A DNA stretch of 64,000 bases from Gardnerella greenwoodii 00703Dmash (GCF_000263635.1 NZ_ADEV01000009.1:62001-126000), one strand, 5' to 3'. Counted from the stretch's first letter, positions 25,801 through 33,900 are shown. The notes: generated by a model not told the origin, from the letters alone. Program-made: numbers and translations.

Positions 25801-27634
25801 AGATGATGACGAAGATGATGACGATGTAAGAAGCTTTGATTCTATATTGGATTTAGCTTCTGTTGTTTTGCCGCAGGTCAGATTAAGCTGGCATTATCGC
25901 AGTCGCTGTGAGCAGCTTATTGCATTTTCTAACAAGAATTTTTATGATAATAAGCTTATAAGTTTTCCATCTTCTCAGTTTGATTCTGAGGGTCTAGGAA
26001 TTGATTATTACTATGTTAATGGAGAATTTGATCGTTCTTCTCATAACAATAGGAAAGAAGCTGAGTACGTTGTTGATTTGATTTATAAGAACATTGATAA
26101 ATATCCTAATAGAAGTTTGGGCGTTGTTGCATTTAGTCAAAGTCAGCAAAATCTTATTGACAAATTGTTGTTCAGGAGGCGTCAATCTACTCCAGAAAAA
26201 GAGTTTTTCTTTGATGAGAACAAAGAGGATGCGTTCTTCATAAAGAATCTTGAAACTGTACAAGGAGATGAGCGCGACACTATCATATTCAGCATTGGGT
26301 ATGGTCCTGATTCTAAGGGTATACTTTCGCTTAATTTTGGACCTTTAAATAAAGAAGGTGGCGAAAGACGCTTGAATGTTGCTGTTACAAGAGCAAAATA
26401 TAATATTCAAGTTGTTTCTTCCATGCATGCGATGGATATAGATCTAAGCCGCACTGAATCAGAAGGTGTGAGGCTGCTAAGAGAGTATCTAGATTTTGCG
26501 GAAAATGGTGAGATTGCTTTACAACGCAGTGAAAGTGTTGGAAGTACGGATCAGTTTGATTCAGACTTTGAATATGAAGTCTGTGAATTCTTGCGAAATC
26601 ATGGGTTCTCGGTAGACACGCAGGTAGGATGTTCTGGATTCAGGATTGATCTTGGTCTGAAAATGCGCAATAGTTCTAACTATCTTTTGGCTATTGAATG
26701 TGATGGCGCTACATATCATTCTTCCAAGAATGCTCGTGATCGCGATAGGCTGCGACAAACAATTTTGGAGAACATGGGTTGGAAATTCTATAGAATTTGG
26801 TCAACTGAGTGGTTTAGAAATAAACTAGTTGAGCAGGAGAAGCTTCTGCATGCTGCTAATGATGCTGTAAAAATTCAGCATATTCATGAATTGAATTCGT
26901 CAGATAATAACTTACTACTATCTGACGAAGATACAGTTTTGTCCAATAGCTGCTCAGATGACTTGCATATGAATGATTCCATTCATGGAAAACATGTTAT
27001 GCATGCAGATCTTTCTGATAAATGTGAAGAAAACATGAACAGTTTAAAAGAAAAATCTGTGGAAAATCTTGATGATATTGCACAACCTGTTGATAATAAT
27101 CATTTTTCTTTTGAAAAATATAAGATGGCTGGCAGTACTAAAGATTGTAAAGATATTTTTGACAAGCATAAGAGCATAGGTTTCAAAGAAATTGTTAAGG
27201 ATATTCTAGAAGTTGAAGCTCCTCTTTCAGAAAACCTTCTTTTGCAGAGAATTGTTTGGTATTTCCAGCGTGAAAAAGTTTCTTCAGCTGTGCAAAAAAG
27301 TTTTGACATAAAAATGCGAGGCTGTGAAGATTTTGGCATCATTCGTCGTAATGGTTTTATGTATTTAAAGGATGCCCATATTGCTTTCAGATTGCCTGGT
27401 GATATTCTCCGTGATTTTAAGCAAATTGCACCTGAAGAGATTGGTGAAGGGATGCTTGAGATTATTAGCAAAAATATTAGTGTGGCAAAGGATGGTTTAT
27501 ATCGCTTTATGATTGGGCAATATGGAAAGAAGCGGTTAGGAAGATCTGATACTGAAGCTTTAGATAATGCTTTGGATATGTTGCTGAAATCTGGTCAAAT
27601 CGTAGATGATGATGGTCAAATAAGATTGAGTTAA
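22808..27634 (+). CDS. DUF4011 - SF1 helicase - Vsr-like nuclease - DUF3320 protein, probable antiphage factor
   Basis: A 1608-residue protein. The N-terminus is DUF4011 (LDTGKRNNLVSFKDRKLS near residues 21-38). The UPF1/Dna2-like helicase has Walker A GPPGTGKSQT near residue 330 and, after a long helical insert, DIVIFDEASQMFPWDA near 950, VGDSKQMPPT, LSWHYRSRCEQLIAFSN, TVQGDERDTIIFS and NVAVTRAK near 1192. A PD-(D/E)XK nuclease of Vsr/MTES_1575 type follows, with FRIDLGL and LAIECDGATYHSS near 1280-1300. A DUF3320 domain occupies about 1457-1560. All catalytic residues I can recognise are intact. From memory, DUF4011-helicase-Vsr proteins are reported as single-gene antiphage systems; this is unverified here. 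The gene is clearly AT-richer than the core genes and flanked by hairpin arrays, suggesting acquisition. GAGGT lies upstream of the ATG. Confidence 0.9.
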   Translation: MEARQLVELSKRIDKWAEQLLDTGKRNNLVSFKDRKLSIEILKPSAEEIFQEFSSGNPNPFTIFDPAQILDNENNDYDDSSVSDTNSDSRENKRIYNKNDFLNRFSNEISSSQVLAYSTYGKPISAVRNIMKTSNEIMKETGINVAYIAFGFIHWKDTNYADTVRYAPILLIPIQITNKSLADPYRISVFDDEILINKTFSCKLNNEYGITLPEYKNGTTLEEYFESVQDLVSKLGWEITKECKIGLFSFAKINMYMDLKNNKNKILNNLIVNKLLGGSTDSYDESDEDIDESEVGKDSIIDLCNVVDADSSQIDAIEMAKSGKSFVLQGPPGTGKSQTITNIIAECLNDGKKVLFVSEKLAALKVVYNKMQQTGIADFCLQLHSNKANKKDVIKDICNNFDIQKNEINQLKVDEEINVKVKAKEKLDSYDYNLHKINPVINKSLYDLYERLAKFDKYPDVICEVQDISKLGSDYLDNATNLLTKYVDYLPTIGYDYHDNPWYGYLNRNLSIMEEMRIKNSVSSSVDTLEKLSQISNDISKRYNICCKNLADIFFWRSFFELVGGSYLITPGLLNKRNFDIAYDSLQKLQSISNWIHASMQNLSDCNDDIYKLNGVENYSDLKHFSGALSRIFNSNYKKIVSDIRLCKKVNKKPKYYESVLLMKSLSDYQNAMSEYIYIESSIKSLLGPAYKGIYTNWNYVNNQMEALKNLIDRGYSFESLEKYSSFLSENKSFIEYSNQIAGILSENNLQNLNYIFNSFDKKIVDFNVLTLEDAKTRLNCCLSSINGLKYWCGFRDLLVDIKEIGILTFINDVIKNNVNEDSIVGTFKKQFYLQWIDLLIRQNSTLSQFSRLSQDRAVKEFAEKDIEQFKINQIKLREKLSSACPESNYAASGSSLSILLRENQKSRSKKNIRELLEEAGALVQKVKPCFMMSPLSVSTYLDYDSIKFDIVIFDEASQMFPWDAICAISRAKQAVIVGDSKQMPPTNFFSTVINNGEDDDEDDDDVRSFDSILDLASVVLPQVRLSWHYRSRCEQLIAFSNKNFYDNKLISFPSSQFDSEGLGIDYYYVNGEFDRSSHNNRKEAEYVVDLIYKNIDKYPNRSLGVVAFSQSQQNLIDKLLFRRRQSTPEKEFFFDENKEDAFFIKNLETVQGDERDTIIFSIGYGPDSKGILSLNFGPLNKEGGERRLNVAVTRAKYNIQVVSSMHAMDIDLSRTESEGVRLLREYLDFAENGEIALQRSESVGSTDQFDSDFEYEVCEFLRNHGFSVDTQVGCSGFRIDLGLKMRNSSNYLLAIECDGATYHSSKNARDRDRLRQTILENMGWKFYRIWSTEWFRNKLVEQEKLLHAANDAVKIQHIHELNSSDNNLLLSDEDTVLSNSCSDDLHMNDSIHGKHVMHADLSDKCEENMNSLKEKSVENLDDIAQPVDNNHFSFEKYKMAGSTKDCKDIFDKHKSIGFKEIVKDILEVEAPLSENLLLQRIVWYFQREKVSSAVQKSFDIKMRGCEDFGIIRRNGFMYLKDAHIAFRLPGDILRDFKQIAPEEIGEGMLEIISKNISVAKDGLYRFMIGQYGKKRLGRSDTEALDNALDMLLKSGQIVDDDGQIRLS

Positions 27635-27695
27635 TATGTGAGAGACCATATCGCATCATGCAATCTACGCGAGTGCTTAAAAATCAACAAAATGA

Positions 27696-27781
27696 GACAT
27701 TAATGCAGAAACGGTACTGCGTTAGTGTCTGAAGATTGGGGTTATGGGACTCTGCTGCAGAAACCGTACTGCACTAGTGTC
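27696..27781. repeat. Two related hairpin repeats right of the helicase gene
   Basis: Unit 1, 27696-27729: GACATTAATGCAG faces CTGCGTTAGTGTC, 13 pairs including two G-U. Unit 2, 27748-27781: GACTCTGCTGCAG faces CTGCACTAGTGTC with three mismatches. Both have an eight-base AAAC-G/C-GTA loop. The inner GCAG/CTGC arms resemble the units at 21339-21425. Confidence 0.75.
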
Positions 27782-27795
27782 TGAAAGCATACAAA

Positions 27796-27956
27796 TTAGA
27801 CGCGCGTTGGCAACTTGTTATACTCCGTAGGTTTAAGGAAATGACCAGTTTCCGCTTGTCAGCTTCCGCTTACACACTTATGTTGACAGCGTGTGATTAC
27901 ATAGTTGTAGATATGATAGTTTAGCAATTTGAACCCCGGCTTCGGCTGGGGTTTAT
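27796..27956 (+). ncRNA. Candidate small RNA or attenuated leader upstream of the CDF gene
   Basis: TTAGAC 27796-27801 and TATACT 27819-27824 are spaced 17 bases, predicting a start near 27831. A terminator AACCCCGGC 27932-27940 / GCTGGGGTT 27945-27953 with a TTCG-type loop lies about 100 bases on. Between are the small hairpin GGAAA/TTTCC (from about 27838), TGTCA/TGACA and CACAC/GTGTG pairings. The CDF start codon is 74 bases after the terminator, so this may be a free RNA or a metal-sensing attenuator. I do not recognise a known class. Confidence 0.4.
27932..27956 (+). terminator. Strong hairpin terminator upstream of the CDF gene
   Basis: AACCCCGGC 27932-27940 pairs with GCTGGGGTT 27945-27953 around a short TTCG loop, followed by TATTGC. 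It is about 300 bases after the helicase stop codon. Confidence 0.75.
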
Positions 27957-27975
27957 TGCTTATAAGAGAAAATGC

Positions 27976-28002
27976 GAATGATATTGAGAAATAATATCGT
28001 TC
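27976..28002. promoter_or_regulatory. Imperfect palindrome before the CDF gene
   Basis: GAATGATATT 27976-27985 faces AATATCGTTC 27993-28002 with one G-T. It is 24 bases before the start codon. It could be an operator for a metal-responsive repressor or a hairpin in the mRNA. Confidence 0.35.
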
Positions 28003-28026
28003 CAGCATTTAGAGGAGGCTTAGCAA

Positions 28027-29118
28027 GTGCATAGTCATAACGGAGTAACTTCAACTAACAGCATTGATTCGCACTCAATAAGCGCCAACACTAACGCAAG
28101 TACCGCTGCCAACGCTGGCGTCAACACCAACGCAAGTACCGCTTCCGCTACCAACGCGAGCACCAACACCACAACCACTTTCAACGCAAACGCAGCTTCC
28201 CAAGCAGCTGCAATCCATGCAAGTCACACTCACCAGCATCGCTTACTTCTTACTCTTTCTCTTACTTCAATCGTATTTTTTGCCGAAGTAATAGGCTCTT
28301 TCCTCACGAATTCTCTTTCGCTTCTTATTGACGCAGGTCACATGCTTACGGATATTTCCGTTCTTGCAGCTTCAACTGTTACTGCAATTCTTATGCGCCG
28401 CCGTCCAAGCAGTAAGCGCACGTGGGGTTGGGCTCGTCTTGAGGTTATTACTGCTGCAGCCGGTGCTCTTATTTTGCTAATTGTTGGCGTATACGCTCTT
28501 GTTGAAGCTGGAATGCGTCTTTTTGGCAACGGTCACCAGGGAATTCACGATGTAAATCAGCTGCTTTTCTTTGGTATTCTAGGCCTTGCTGCAAATCTTG
28601 CTTCGCTTGTAATTCTTATGTCTCAATCGCAAGACAATATGAATATGCGAGCTGCCTTCCTTGAGGTTATGAACGATGCTCTAGGTTCTGTGGCGGTTGT
28701 AATTTCTGCAATCGTTATGATGAGTACCGGTTGGTCTGGTTTTGATGCTTTAGCCGGCGCGATTATTGCTATTCTTATGATTCCTCGCGCTCTAAAGTTA
28801 CTTAAGAATGCTATTAAGGTTCTTCTTGAACAAACTCCAGAAGGTCTTGATTTAGATAAAGTGCGTGAGCATTTAGAGCATGTGCCACATGTTCTTGCAG
28901 TGCACGACTTGCATGCTAGTACCGTTTCTACTGGTTTGCCTATTTTTATGGCTCATGTTGTTGTCGATCCTAACATGACTATGGCTCAATGTTCTCAGGT
29001 GCTTTCCCAGCTTCAGGACTGCTTGCGCGAGCATTTTCCTGTTTCTGTTTCGCACACTACATTCCAGTTGGAACCAGAAGGCTATACTACTTCAAGCGCT
29101 TCTGAGCATCACGAGTAA
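28027..29118 (+). CDS. Cation diffusion facilitator (CzcD-like zinc/metal efflux)
   Basis: A 363-residue membrane protein expected to export Zn2+ or related ions in exchange for protons. Six spans occupy about residues 75-265, followed by a C-terminal cytoplasmic dimerisation domain (LDLDKVREHLEHVPHVLAVHDLH). The first metal-site half is LIDAGHMLTDIS. The second reads FLEVMNDALGSVAV, where most CzcD proteins have H-V-x-x-D, so His appears replaced by Glu. The first 72 residues are a His-flanked Asn/Ala/Thr/Ser low-complexity segment encoded partly by repeated DNA. The start is GTG with GAGGAG upstream. It follows a terminator-bearing leader. Confidence 0.88.
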   Translation: MHSHNGVTSTNSIDSHSISANTNASTAANAGVNTNASTASATNASTNTTTTFNANAASQAAAIHASHTHQHRLLLTLSLTSIVFFAEVIGSFLTNSLSLLIDAGHMLTDISVLAASTVTAILMRRRPSSKRTWGWARLEVITAAAGALILLIVGVYALVEAGMRLFGNGHQGIHDVNQLLFFGILGLAANLASLVILMSQSQDNMNMRAAFLEVMNDALGSVAVVISAIVMMSTGWSGFDALAGAIIAILMIPRALKLLKNAIKVLLEQTPEGLDLDKVREHLEHVPHVLAVHDLHASTVSTGLPIFMAHVVVDPNMTMAQCSQVLSQLQDCLREHFPVSVSHTTFQLEPEGYTTSSASEHHE

Positions 29119-29203
29119 TAGTTTGAAGCATTTAGCTACTATTTAAATGCCATTTAGCTACTATTTAACTGTGTTGTATTCATTTTTGAAGTAAAGTGTA
29201 AAT

Positions 29204-30124
29204 ATGCCTTTAAAAGAATTAATTGATAATCCGCACAGCGAGCGCGTGCGTAGGCTTGTAGCGTTGGGCCGAGGCAACTCGCATGATTTTAAGCGTTTTT
29301 TGGTTGAAGGTCCGCAAAGTGTGCGTGAGGCTGTTCGCTACGCTTCAGATTCAATAAGTGATATTTACGTTACTAAAGATGCTTGTATAAATAATGAAGA
29401 AGAAACTAACCAATCTTCTTCTTTGCAAGCAATTATTAAAGAAGCGTTATCTAAAGATTTATATGTTCATCCTGTTGAATCAAGTATTATGCAAAAAATA
29501 AGTTCTGATTCGCAGGGAATTGTCGCTGTTAGTGACGCGCAATTTTTAGATGAGACTTACTTAGGCGAGTTTAAGAATTTGCAAAAGTCCGTTCGTACAG
29601 AAGACTCTGTGTTAGCAGGCAATACAAATAATCCTCTTTTAATTGCAGCTTGCTGGCAGGTAAGAGATCCTGGTAATGCGGGTGCGATTATTCGTGTTGC
29701 AGATGTTGCAGGCTGCGATGCTGTTGTTTTTGTTGACGATTGCGTAAGTCGTTGGAATACTAAGCTTGTGCGTTCTACTGCAGGCTCGCTATTTCATCTT
29801 CCTGTAGTGCAATTAAGCGTTCAAGACTGGTTTGATTACGCTAAAAAATCAAATATTCGCGTTATTGCAGCAGATATTTACGGAACTGATCAGCTAAAAC
29901 CTGTGCCTTTTCCAAAGATTCTTGCAAATACTGAGCTTACCAGCTCTTCTTTAGCAATCTTATTTGGCAACGAAGCGCGTGGCCTTCCTCAAGAAATATT
30001 GCAGCAAGTTGACAATATTTCGATTATCCCAATCTACGGTAAAGCGGAATCAATGAACCTTGCAACAAGCGCAGCAGTAATGCTTATGGGCTTGGCTATG
30101 TCTAGTCATGAGCGAAAAATATAG
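29204..30124 (+). CDS. SPOUT (SpoU/TrmH) family RNA 2'-O-ribose methyltransferase
   Basis: A 306-residue S-adenosylmethionine-dependent enzyme for rRNA or tRNA. The N-terminal substrate-binding part has NPHSERVRRLVALGRGNSHD and FLVEGPQSVREAV. The trefoil-knot catalytic domain has WQVRDPGNAGAIIRVADVAGCDAVV, VRSTAGSLFHLPV, LFGNEARGLPQE and IPIYGKAESMNLATSAAVML (motifs 1-3). It lies 78 bases before pheS, the usual actinobacterial position. The target nucleotide cannot be told from sequence. A roughly 20-residue insertion around residues 125-145 is non-conserved. Confidence 0.9.
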   Translation: MPLKELIDNPHSERVRRLVALGRGNSHDFKRFLVEGPQSVREAVRYASDSISDIYVTKDACINNEEETNQSSSLQAIIKEALSKDLYVHPVESSIMQKISSDSQGIVAVSDAQFLDETYLGEFKNLQKSVRTEDSVLAGNTNNPLLIAACWQVRDPGNAGAIIRVADVAGCDAVVFVDDCVSRWNTKLVRSTAGSLFHLPVVQLSVQDWFDYAKKSNIRVIAADIYGTDQLKPVPFPKILANTELTSSSLAILFGNEARGLPQEILQQVDNISIIPIYGKAESMNLATSAAVMLMGLAMSSHERKI

Positions 30125-30202
30125 CTTTGGGCAGTATTTTTAACAGTGCATAGAACATAACGAAACATGTGTGATACGCGTAATACAGATAGGAAGGGTG
30201 CT

Positions 30203-31270
30203 GTGACCGATAATAAGCCATTCGACGTTAAAGCTGTAACTCAAGCAGTCAAAGAAGGTATTGCTCGTGCTGCTGCAGCTCAGAACATGGACGAGTTAAA
30301 GGCGGTGAAAACTCAATATGCTGGTGCTCAGTCAGTGATGACTCTTGCAAGCAAGGCTATTGGTTCATTGCCTGCAGATCAAAAGAAGGAAGTTGGCAAA
30401 GTAATGTCAACTTTGCGAGCTGATTTTGGGCGCGCGTTTGCTCAAGCTTCGGAGCGTGTTAAATCTGCTGAAGAAGCACGTATGCTTTCTGCTGAAACGG
30501 TTGATATGTCTCTTCCGGTGAATCGCAAGCCTCTTGGTGCTCGTCATCCAATAGCTCGCATTATTGAAGATTTTGAAGACTTTTTCGTTTCTATGGGTTG
30601 GCAAATTTCTGCAGGACCAGAAGTTGAAACTGAATGGTTTGATTTCGATGCTTTGAATTTTGGTCCAGATCATCCTGCTCGCCAAATGCAAGATACTTTC
30701 TACGTTCAGGGAAATCAAGCTAAGGATGCTGCAGGCTTTGTTGGCTCAAACATGGTTTTGCGCACGCAGACTTCTTCGGATCAGGTTCGCGCATTAATTG
30801 AGCGAGGCGTCCCTCTTTATATTGCTTCCCCTGGTCGCGTATTCCGCACAGATGAGCTTGATGCAACTCACACTCCAGTATTCCACCAGTGTGAAGCTTT
30901 GGCTGTAGATAAGAACTTGACAATGGCTGACTTAAAGGGTGTTCTTGACCGTTTGGCTGTTGCAATGTTTGGCCCAGATGCTAAAAGCCGTTTGCGCCCA
31001 AGCTACTTCCCATTTACTGAGCCTAGCGCTGAGCTTGATTTGTGGTTCCCAGATAAAAAGGGTGGCCCAGGTTGGATTGAATGGGGTGGCTGCGGTATGG
31101 TCAACCCAAATGTTTTGAAGTCTGCAGGTTTAGATCCTCAAGTTTACACTGGCTTCGCTTTTGGTGTTGGTTTGGAACGCACTTTGCTGCTTCGTCACGA
31201 TATTAACGATATGCATGATTTGGTTGAAGGCGATAAGCGCTTCGCACAACAGTTTGTAATGGGGGAGTAA
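30203..31270 (+). CDS. pheS: Phenylalanyl-tRNA synthetase alpha subunit
   Basis: A 355-residue catalytic subunit of the (alpha-beta)2 enzyme that charges tRNA-Phe. Class II motifs: HPIARIIEDFEDFFVSMGWQI, PDHPARQMQDTFYV (motif 2 region), VFRTDELDATHTPVFHQCEALAVD, SYFPFTEPSAELDLWF and GFAFGVGLERTLLLRHDI (motif 3). The frame opens at an ATG at 30167, but GTG at 30203 has GGAAGG five bases upstream and gives the normal beginning (MTDNKPFDVKAVTQA). It is five bases upstream of pheT, so translation is coupled. The N-terminal coiled coil (about 1-90) for tRNA binding is present. Confidence 0.95.
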   Translation: MTDNKPFDVKAVTQAVKEGIARAAAAQNMDELKAVKTQYAGAQSVMTLASKAIGSLPADQKKEVGKVMSTLRADFGRAFAQASERVKSAEEARMLSAETVDMSLPVNRKPLGARHPIARIIEDFEDFFVSMGWQISAGPEVETEWFDFDALNFGPDHPARQMQDTFYVQGNQAKDAAGFVGSNMVLRTQTSSDQVRALIERGVPLYIASPGRVFRTDELDATHTPVFHQCEALAVDKNLTMADLKGVLDRLAVAMFGPDAKSRLRPSYFPFTEPSAELDLWFPDKKGGPGWIEWGGCGMVNPNVLKSAGLDPQVYTGFAFGVGLERTLLLRHDINDMHDLVEGDKRFAQQFVMGE

Positions 31271-31275
31271 AACTC

Positions 31276-33900
31276 ATGCCAATGGTAGATATTGACTGGC
31301 TTAAAGATCATGTTGAAGTGCCAGAAGGTTTAACTTACGAGCAGCTTGCTAAGGATTTAGTGCGCGTAGGTTTGGAAGAGGAAGAAATTCATACTTCTCA
31401 GGTTACCGGCCCGATTGTTGTCGGTTACGTAGTAGATGCCACTGCCGAACCGCAGAAAAATGGCAAAACTATTAATTGGTGCCATGTTGATGTTGGTGAA
31501 GAATACAACGATGTTGATGAGAACGGTAATAAAGTTCCTCGTGGCATTATTTGTGGCGCTCCAAATATGGCTGCAGGTGAAAAGGTTGTTGTAACTCTTC
31601 CTGGCGCTGTTCTTCCTGGCGATTTTAAGATTGAGCCTCGTAAGACTTACGGTCACATTTCTAACGGAATGTGCGCTTCTGAGCGTGAACTTGGTTTAGG
31701 AGATAGTCATAACGGCATTATTTTGTTGCGTGAATATGGATTCTCCAAGGCTGAATATGATGCTTTAAAGCCTGGCGATGACGCTATGGAATTGCTTCAT
31801 CTTAATAAGCCAATTTTGGAGATTAATATTACGCCAGATCGCGGTTACGCTTTTTCATATAGGGGTGTTGCTCGCGAATACCATCACTCAACCGGCGCAT
31901 CTTACACAGATCCTGCAATAGCTCTTAATGAGCAAGCTGCAAAAGTTATGGAATCTCAGGACCATAAATCTGCAGATATTGAGGTAAGCATTGAAGATAC
32001 GAACCCAATTCACGGTGTTCCTGGATGCGATCGTTACTATGCTCGTGCTGTTAATAATTTCAGCTCAGATGCTAAAAGCCCTCATTGGATGCAGCGTCGT
32101 TTAACTCGTGCAGGAATGCGTAGCATTTCTCTTGCTGTTGATGTTACTAATTACGTAATGCTTGACTTAGGTCAGCCGTTGCATGCTTACGATTTGGATA
32201 AAATTGAGGGTCCTATTGTTGTTCGTCGTGCGCATTCTGGTGAACATCTTACGACTTTAGACGGTAAAGATCACGAATTGCACGTTGAGGATTTGGTTAT
32301 TTGTGATTCTCCTCGTGGAAATCACGGATCTCGTGTTCTTGGTTTGGCTGGCGTTATGGGCGGCATGTATGGCGAAGTAACCAGTGAAACTAAGAATGTT
32401 TTGATTGAAGCAGCTCACTTTGATCCTGTATCTATTGCTCGAACTGCTCGTCGTCATAAGATTCCTTCTGAAGCTTCGCGTCGCTTTGAGCGAGGGGTTG
32501 ACACTGAGTTGCAACCTGCTGCAGCTCAGATGGCTTCAAACCTTTTGGAACAGTTTGGTGGCGCTCAGCCATCTTCTTATCCAAATGATGTTAATAATAC
32601 TCAGTCTCGCAATGTGATTGTTTTCAAAGCTGATGAAGTTAAGCGTGTTGCTGGTCTTGATCTTGATTTGAACCGTATTAGTGACATTCTCACAGATATT
32701 GGTTGCTCTGTTGCAGGTGGCGGGAATGGCTCATTCTCAGTGCTTCCTCCAACTTGGCGTCCAGATTTGAATGAGCCTTGCGATTTGGTTGAAGAAATTG
32801 CTCGACTTGTTGGTTACGACGAGATTCCTGTTAAAGTACCTGCAGTTCCTATTGTTGGAAGAACTGGTTTAACAGAAAAGCAGGCAACTCGTCGCGCCAT
32901 TGCTTATGAGCTTGCAGAAATGGGCTTAGTTGAATCTTTAAGCTACCCATTTGTTGGTGAAGAAGATATTAAAGCCTTCCGCGAAGATGTTGATGAAGTT
33001 GACAAGGTAAGTGTTCGTATTGCCAATCCTTTGGCAGGAGATCGTCCTTGGCTTCGCAGATCAGTTCTTATGACTTTAGCGGGAACTGTTCGTCGTAATC
33101 TTCGTCGCGGCTTAGATAATATTTCAATGTATGAGCTTGGTCATGTTTACTTTAGTGATCCAAACGCTCCTGCAATTCCTGCTCTTCCTGGTTCTGTGCG
33201 ACCATCTAATGCGGAACTTGCTGCATTAGATGCAGGTTTGCCGGATCAGCCTTTGCATGTTGCTGCTCTGCTTACAGGTCATGCTGAAGAAACTGGTTGG
33301 CTTGGAACTCATCGCGATGTTGACTGGAGCGATGCTGTTGAAGCAGTTCAACGCTTAGCTAAGCGCATTGGTGTTCAATTTGTGCTAGATCAATTTAACG
33401 CTGAAGATGCTCCTGTTTCTTGGCATCCAGGCCGCAGTGCTAGCGTTTGTGTAATTGCTCAAGACGGCTCTAAAGTTTCTATTGGCGTTGTTGGTGAATT
33501 GCATCCTCATGTGTGCGACGCTTTGGATCTTCCAAAACATTCTGCAGCGTTCGAGCTTGATTTGACTTCTTTGTTTAACAATATGCAAATGAAGCCAGTT
33601 CAAGCTAAGCCGATTTCTACATTCCCACCAGTTAAGCAAGATTTTGCGTTCACTGCTCCTGTTTCTCTGAAGGCTCAAGTTTTGCAAGATGTAATTGAAA
33701 AAGCTTCAGGCGATTTGTTCGAATCTGTTGAGCTTTTTGACGTTTATGAAGGCGAGCAGTTAGGTGAAGGCTTGCGTTCTCTTGCATATTCTGTAACCTT
33801 TAGAGCTGCAGATAGAACTCTTTCTGGTGAAGAAATGGAAGCAGTTCGTAAGGAGATTACAAAGTCCGCTGCAGCATTGCATGCAACTTTGCGCGTATAA
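31276..33900 (+). CDS. pheT: Phenylalanyl-tRNA synthetase beta subunit
   Basis: An 874-residue partner of PheS. The domains appear in order: EMAP/OB-like tRNA-binding (IVVGYVVDATAEPQKN, GAPNMAAGEKVVVTLPGA), B3/B4 editing (VPGCDRYYARAVNNF, LDLGQPLHAYDLDKI), B5 (SSYPNDVNNTQSRNVIVFKADEV), the catalytic-like core (YPFVGEEDIKAFREDVDEV, RPWLRRSVLMTLA) and the ferredoxin-like FDX-ACB end (STFPPVKQDFAF). GGGGGAG lies before the ATG. Length is typical. In Bifidobacterium the next genes are usually argCJBDF, but here argR follows directly. Confidence 0.96.
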   Translation: MPMVDIDWLKDHVEVPEGLTYEQLAKDLVRVGLEEEEIHTSQVTGPIVVGYVVDATAEPQKNGKTINWCHVDVGEEYNDVDENGNKVPRGIICGAPNMAAGEKVVVTLPGAVLPGDFKIEPRKTYGHISNGMCASERELGLGDSHNGIILLREYGFSKAEYDALKPGDDAMELLHLNKPILEINITPDRGYAFSYRGVAREYHHSTGASYTDPAIALNEQAAKVMESQDHKSADIEVSIEDTNPIHGVPGCDRYYARAVNNFSSDAKSPHWMQRRLTRAGMRSISLAVDVTNYVMLDLGQPLHAYDLDKIEGPIVVRRAHSGEHLTTLDGKDHELHVEDLVICDSPRGNHGSRVLGLAGVMGGMYGEVTSETKNVLIEAAHFDPVSIARTARRHKIPSEASRRFERGVDTELQPAAAQMASNLLEQFGGAQPSSYPNDVNNTQSRNVIVFKADEVKRVAGLDLDLNRISDILTDIGCSVAGGGNGSFSVLPPTWRPDLNEPCDLVEEIARLVGYDEIPVKVPAVPIVGRTGLTEKQATRRAIAYELAEMGLVESLSYPFVGEEDIKAFREDVDEVDKVSVRIANPLAGDRPWLRRSVLMTLAGTVRRNLRRGLDNISMYELGHVYFSDPNAPAIPALPGSVRPSNAELAALDAGLPDQPLHVAALLTGHAEETGWLGTHRDVDWSDAVEAVQRLAKRIGVQFVLDQFNAEDAPVSWHPGRSASVCVIAQDGSKVSIGVVGELHPHVCDALDLPKHSAAFELDLTSLFNNMQMKPVQAKPISTFPPVKQDFAFTAPVSLKAQVLQDVIEKASGDLFESVELFDVYEGEQLGEGLRSLAYSVTFRAADRTLSGEEMEAVRKEITKSAAALHATLRV

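Larger units (their letters stand above)
27635..28026. other. 392-base intergenic region before the CDF gene
   Basis: It holds two hairpin repeats (27696-27781), a promoter-like pair (27796-27824), a strong terminator (27932-27956) and an imperfect palindrome (27976-28002), described separately. No convincing coding frame. Confidence 0.6.

Noticed and set aside
21060..28026. Integrase-type att sites for the island beside tRNA-Leu
   Set aside because: I searched 27.6-28.0 kb by eye for a copy of the tRNA 3' end and found none; no integrase gene is present.
30167..30210. T-box core before pheS
   Set aside because: The AAGGGTG near the start is the ribosome site; the rest of the T-box sequence and stem I are missing.
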